From: Mesobacillus subterraneus
GTDB lineage: Bacteria; Bacillota; Bacilli; Bacillales; Cytobacillaceae
Assembly: GCF_003937825.1 (NCBI RefSeq)
Contig: NZ_RSFW01000017.1
Location: 1 to 64,000, forward strand
Length of the DNA: 64,000 nt
Direction of reading: 5' to 3'
Below the pieces are notes generated by a model that worked only from the letters and a program-made list of their open reading frames with translations, was not told the DNA's origin and made no database searches. Position 1 is the stretch's first letter, and each line of letters begins with the position of its first letter. Shown here piece after piece: positions 61,092 through 64,000 of this stretch. Made by a program: the position numbers and the translations under genes.

Positions 61092-61113
61092 GAATCCCTC
61101 CATGGAGGGATTC
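61092..61113. repeat. 22-bp perfect palindrome
   Basis: GAATCCCTC (61092-61100), CATG and GAGGGATTC (61105-61113) are fully self-complementary, 35 bases beyond the stop of the luciferase-like gene. A T5 lies further right on the plus strand, but no gene there would need it. Confidence 0.6.
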
Positions 61114-61147
61114 CCATTTTTCAAGCTCATCTAAACTAAGATTAATC

Positions 61148-62143
61148 CTAGATAGAGCGTCCTTCGGCTATTAGCCTATATGATTTTAAGCGATCTTCTG
61201 GTGAATGGGCAATCGTCACAATCATGATTTCGTCTGTGCCATATTGCTCCTGCAAGGCAAGCAATTTTTTTCTTACCTGTTGCGGATCCCCGATAATCAT
61301 TTTTCTTTTCAAGTCCTCTAATGTTTCTTTTTCCGAACCTGTAAGTTTATACTGCTTTGCTTCTTCAATTGAAGGGACACCTGCACCACCGTCACCTTTC
61401 CCTGTCTGGATACTCCAGATGAGCGAGCTTAGAGCAATGTCTTCTGCTTCTTCAAACGTGTCAGCGCATATTGCTGAAATGGTTAGAATCACTTCTGGTT
61501 TTTGGATACTGCCGGGCTTGAAGGATTCATGATAGTACCTGACGATCTCCTCGCCATCTTTGTCGCTCATGAATAATCCGAAAGCGTAGGCCATCCCATA
61601 TTCTCCTGCGAGCAAAGCACTTTTCCTGCTTGTGCCCAGCAGCCACGGTTCAGGCTTTATATCAGGGAGCGGGGCTGCTTTGATTTTTGCCAAATCACTT
61701 CCTTCGGGATGATCATTGTTCAAAAAATGCAGCAATTCCTTTATCGATTGGGGATACTTCCAGACATTTTGCAAGAAATGATCAGATAATGCACCGGTCA
61801 CTTCTGCCGCTCCACCTGGTGCCCTGCCAATTCCGATATCAATCCTTCCCGGAAACAAAGTCGCGAGTAAATTGAAGAGTTCTGCTACTTTAAAAGGTTT
61901 ATAGTGGGGCAGCAATATCGCCCCAGACCCAATCCGAATCCTGTTCGTACGTGCTCCAATTGCAGCTAGCATCACTTCAGGCGCAGGGCAGGCTAGTCCC
62001 TGGAGATCATGATGCTCCGCGATCCAATAACGGGAATAACCAAGTTCCTCTGCTGCTTGTGCCAGCATGATTGATTGTTCCAAAGCGTCTTTTGCAGACT
62101 GATTCGATGAGACCGGCGCCTGATCCAGAATACTCAATTTCAT
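61148..62143 (-). CDS. Luciferase-like (LLM class) flavin-dependent monooxygenase
   Basis: 331 residues: MKLSILDQAPVSSNQSAKDALEQSIMLAQAAEELGYSRYWIAEHHDLQGLACPAPEVMLAAIGARTNRIRIGSGAILLPHYKPFKVAE, then LFPGRIDIGIGRAPGG. These segments are typical of the MsnO8/YhbW-type LLM oxidoreductases with reduced FMN as co-substrate. No dedicated flavin reductase is adjacent; the one at 49683 is far away. The substrate is unknown. AAGGAG lies upstream of ATG 62143, and the DUF3219 gene ends 3 bases before it on the same strand. Confidence 0.9.
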   Translation of the reverse strand: MKLSILDQAPVSSNQSAKDALEQSIMLAQAAEELGYSRYWIAEHHDLQGLACPAPEVMLAAIGARTNRIRIGSGAILLPHYKPFKVAELFNLLATLFPGRIDIGIGRAPGGAAEVTGALSDHFLQNVWKYPQSIKELLHFLNNDHPEGSDLAKIKAAPLPDIKPEPWLLGTSRKSALLAGEYGMAYAFGLFMSDKDGEEIVRYYHESFKPGSIQKPEVILTISAICADTFEEAEDIALSSLIWSIQTGKGDGGAGVPSIEEAKQYKLTGSEKETLEDLKRKMIIGDPQQVRKKLLALQEQYGTDEIMIVTIAHSPEDRLKSYRLIAEGRSI

Positions 62144-62146
62144 GGC

Positions 62147-62431
62147 TTACTCCTTTTCTTCCAAAAAATCCACTTTAAAAACTCCCACCTGGTCACTTTT
62201 ATATAAATTGGTGACAGATGTGGAATACTCAATGATTTTACCTCTAAAAGCGATTTCAGCTTCTGGTATCTCTATATCAAATATACCTTTATACAATAAC
62301 GTAGTAATCTCGTGGTACTTCTCGCTTATTACATTGAATTCTGCAGAAATTCTCATTTTACCTTCAACTTGCTTAATATCTATACTTTTTAAAAGGATCG
62401 ATTGACCATCTAGAACCAACTGGCTGCCCAC
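62147..62431 (-). CDS. DUF3219 family protein (YkvR-like)
   Basis: 94 residues. FNVISEKYHEITTLLYKGIFDIEIPEAEIAFRGKIIEYSTSVTNLY follows B. subtilis YkvR closely (Y-H-[DE]-I-x-x-L-L-Y, F-R-G, Y-S-T-S-[LV]-T-N-L-Y). The family is a small beta-rich domain of unknown function. It ends 3 bases before the luciferase-like gene on the same strand, so the two form an operon. Confidence 0.85.
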   Translation of the reverse strand: MGSQLVLDGQSILLKSIDIKQVEGKMRISAEFNVISEKYHEITTLLYKGIFDIEIPEAEIAFRGKIIEYSTSVTNLYKSDQVGVFKVDFLEEKE

Positions 62432-62464
62432 TCGACTTCATTCCTTTCTTCTATCGAATAATAG

Positions 62465-62494
62465 AAAAGTCTGCCCTGAATGGACAGACTGTTT
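62465..62494 (-). terminator. Terminator-like hairpin after alpha/beta hydrolase
   Basis: AGTCTGCCC (62468-62476) and GGACAGACT (62482-62490) pair with a single mismatch; the minus-strand T-run is short. Confidence 0.5.
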
Positions 62495-62498
62495 CGAG

Positions 62499-63290
62499 CT
62501 ATATTTTCTCAAGAAACCCCTTCATTGCCTGAACCAAATCATCCGGCTTTTCATACATGCTCATATGGCCGGAACCCTCGATAATATATTTCCCGATATT
62601 AGGTTTTTCCACTGTAAAACTCTTCTCGGGCGGCACTATTTGATCCTGTTCACCAGCAATAAGAAGGACAGGCAAGCCTGTTTTCTCCAGGACATGGTTT
62701 CGATTTGCCCTGTCCCTCATCGCCAGCAAAGCACTTACCATACCTTTTATTGAAGTCTTCATGCCAATTTCGGCTGCCTCTGCTATATCTTGAGCACCCG
62801 CTTCAGAATAATCCGGTGCGAAAAGCTTCTTGGAAAGGCCGTCGATAAACTCTTTTGGGCCCTCAGCCTGTACCTTGTCGGCATTCGTCCCTCTGGCTGC
62901 TTTAGCTTCCTCTGAATCCGGATTCGCTGTCGAATGCACTAACGAAAATCCATTTAGGTATTTTGGATAAAGCTCCGCAAAAGCGAGGGTGATATAACCT
63001 CCCAGCGAATGACCGAACATGGTCACTTTCTCCAGCCCTAACTGCTCAATCATGTCTTTTATAACTCCTGCCATCTCTTCAATACTATACTTTTCCTGGC
63101 CCATACCAGACTCGCCATGACCTGGCAAATCCAGGGCAATCACCCGGTGCTGAACCGCCAGCTCCGGGAGAACCTTCTCCCAATAAAGCTTGCTCCCTGC
63201 AAAACCGTGGACCAGGACGACAGGCTTTCCGCTTCCCTGGTCGTAAAAGCTAATTTCAGTATTGCCTGCATGTAAACTTTTGGATTCCAT
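62499..63290 (-). CDS. Alpha/beta hydrolase
   Basis: 263 residues with the full catalytic set: oxyanion strand VVLVHGFAGSK, nucleophile S95 in MFGHSLGGY, acid D216 in AGEQDQIVP and H242 in GSGHMSMYEKP. The lid region has residues 120-195. The sequence resembles small esterases and RsbQ/YtxM-type hydrolases; the ester is unknown. AGGAGCGGAAAAA lies upstream of ATG 63290. Confidence 0.9.
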   Translation of the reverse strand: MESKSLHAGNTEISFYDQGSGKPVVLVHGFAGSKLYWEKVLPELAVQHRVIALDLPGHGESGMGQEKYSIEEMAGVIKDMIEQLGLEKVTMFGHSLGGYITLAFAELYPKYLNGFSLVHSTANPDSEEAKAARGTNADKVQAEGPKEFIDGLSKKLFAPDYSEAGAQDIAEAAEIGMKTSIKGMVSALLAMRDRANRNHVLEKTGLPVLLIAGEQDQIVPPEKSFTVEKPNIGKYIIEGSGHMSMYEKPDDLVQAMKGFLEKI

Positions 63291-63465
63291 TTTTTCCGCT
63301 CCTATCTATTCTATCTATTTATATATTCCCACAAACAAGCTTAATAATCTCTTGAAGAACACCTTATGAATGGAATGAATGAAGTAACAGGCGGATATTA
63401 CCACCTCAATTGACCGTTCATCTCTGGTACAATTTTGAGGTTGATACAACTCGGGAGGAATCCAC

Positions 63466-64000
63466 ATGAATAAACGCATGCTGCTCTTGATGGTCCTTTT
63501 CCTGACCTTCATTGGGGGTTTTATATCAGGCATTCAATATACGAATATACAAAAACCTAAAAACATCCCAGGCAGTTCCTTTGCTTCCTATTCATTAAAA
63601 AACCCTGAAGCGAAACTCGAACCTCAGAGGCAAGAGCAAGATTCAAAGGTTCTGATTGGTTATGTCCAGGATTTCAGGAATCCTCAAGAAATCGATTATA
63701 AAAGTTTGACACATGTCATCTTTTCTTTCGCCCATCCTACAGCAGAGGGCGGTTTGCTCCTGAATGGGGACCAGGCTGTTAAGAACTTACGCACCATCGT
63801 AACGTTGGCACACAAGAACAATACGAAAGCGATCCTGGCCATCGGTGGATGGTTTCATATAAATGGCGGGGAATCTTATGAATATTTTAAAACGGCGATC
63901 TCCAAGCCTGATTCCAGAAAAAGATTAGTTCAAGAGCTTGCAAGTTTAACAGATCAAGAAAAGCTCGATGGAATCGACATTGATTTTGAGCACCCTCGTT
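63466..64000 (+). CDS. Glycosyl hydrolase family 18 protein, partial (cut by window end)
   Basis: 178 residues are visible. A signal anchor (MLLLMVLFLTFIGGFISG) is followed by a linker and the GH18 barrel start: VLIGYVQDF, LTHVIFSFAH, ILAIGGWF and the catalytic D-G-x-D-x-D-x-E motif as DGIDIDFE, with catalytic E175. GH18 enzymes cleave chitin or, in spore formers, cortical/cell-wall N-acetylglucosamine bonds; the conserved layout without LysM domains does not decide between them. GGGAGGA precedes ATG 63466. The remainder lies beyond the window. Confidence 0.88.
   Translation, partial: MNKRMLLLMVLFLTFIGGFISGIQYTNIQKPKNIPGSSFASYSLKNPEAKLEPQRQEQDSKVLIGYVQDFRNPQEIDYKSLTHVIFSFAHPTAEGGLLLNGDQAVKNLRTIVTLAHKNNTKAILAIGGWFHINGGESYEYFKTAISKPDSRKRLVQELASLTDQEKLDGIDIDFEHPR

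Noticed and set aside
1-64000. CRISPR arrays, tRNA and rRNA genes, intact insertion sequences
   Set aside because: No regularly spaced repeats, no cloverleaf-like CCA-ended sequences and no intact transposase were seen on either strand.

Overview
The window comes from an endospore-forming member of the Bacillaceae (low-to-mid GC Firmicute). Evidence is the presence of spore genes (sspN, tlp, CotF-family coat genes, a gerA-type fragment), RsbR-type stress signalling, AGGAGG ribosome binding sites, and gene order. The stretch yneN - sspN - tlp - yneP - yneQ - yneR - plsY(yneS) - yneT - parE - parC - alsT follows the Bacillus subtilis yne/par/als region, interrupted by lineage-specific genes. 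I see no rRNA, tRNA or CRISPR array.

Layout. (1) 1-9 kb: LysR regulator, DUF3231 protein, mtnA, thioredoxin-like yneN, small genes fbpB-like/sspN/tlp, a double-AAA SpoVK-like ATPase, yneP-yneQ, convergent yneR, a CapA-type protein. (2) 9.2-9.5 kb: a HesB-like gene whose conserved Cys codon is an in-frame TGA, a candidate selenoprotein. (3) 9.8-16 kb: soluble histidine kinase, RsbR paralogue, plsY, phospholipase-D-like protein, NCS2 permease, CoA-binding yneT. (4) 16-20 kb: a glycerate-type module (CdaR-like regulator, GntP permease, glycerate kinase) with a palindrome next to the regulator. (5) 20-32 kb: HelD, a subtilase, parE-parC with a LexA-like box, alsT, a secreted protein, and a staygreen homologue.

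(6) 31.9-49.6 kb is an AT-rich accessory block full of broken genes. It holds a dead tyrosine recombinase, a dead alpha/beta hydrolase, a gerA fragment and a second, internally deleted copy of an adhB/cotF cluster, alongside intact adhB and coat genes, SDRs, a Yellow/MRJP-family protein, a qorB-like/Rrf2 divergent pair, hxlR-hxlAB (ribulose monophosphate formaldehyde fixation) and an RsbR-N/PAS kinase fusion. The same 13-bp direct repeat occurs twice at its left edge and once at its right edge, which suggests an old integrated island.

(7) 49.7-64 kb: flavin reductase, two MFS transporters, nucleoside hydrolase, methyltransferase, a dicarboxylate symporter with a perfect-consensus cre site, a broken small gene, YhfK-like SDR, MscS channel, erythromycin-esterase-like protein, YebC/YeeI, a luciferase-like monooxygenase, DUF3219, an alpha/beta hydrolase, and the start of a GH18 glycosidase cut by the window end.

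How the genes work together: formaldehyde handling (adhB-like dehydrogenase plus hxlAB), glycerate uptake and phosphorylation, SOS/topoisomerase IV expression, general-stress/sporulation signalling and spore coat assembly are the clearest themes. All family names rest on reading the translations by eye; no database search was possible.
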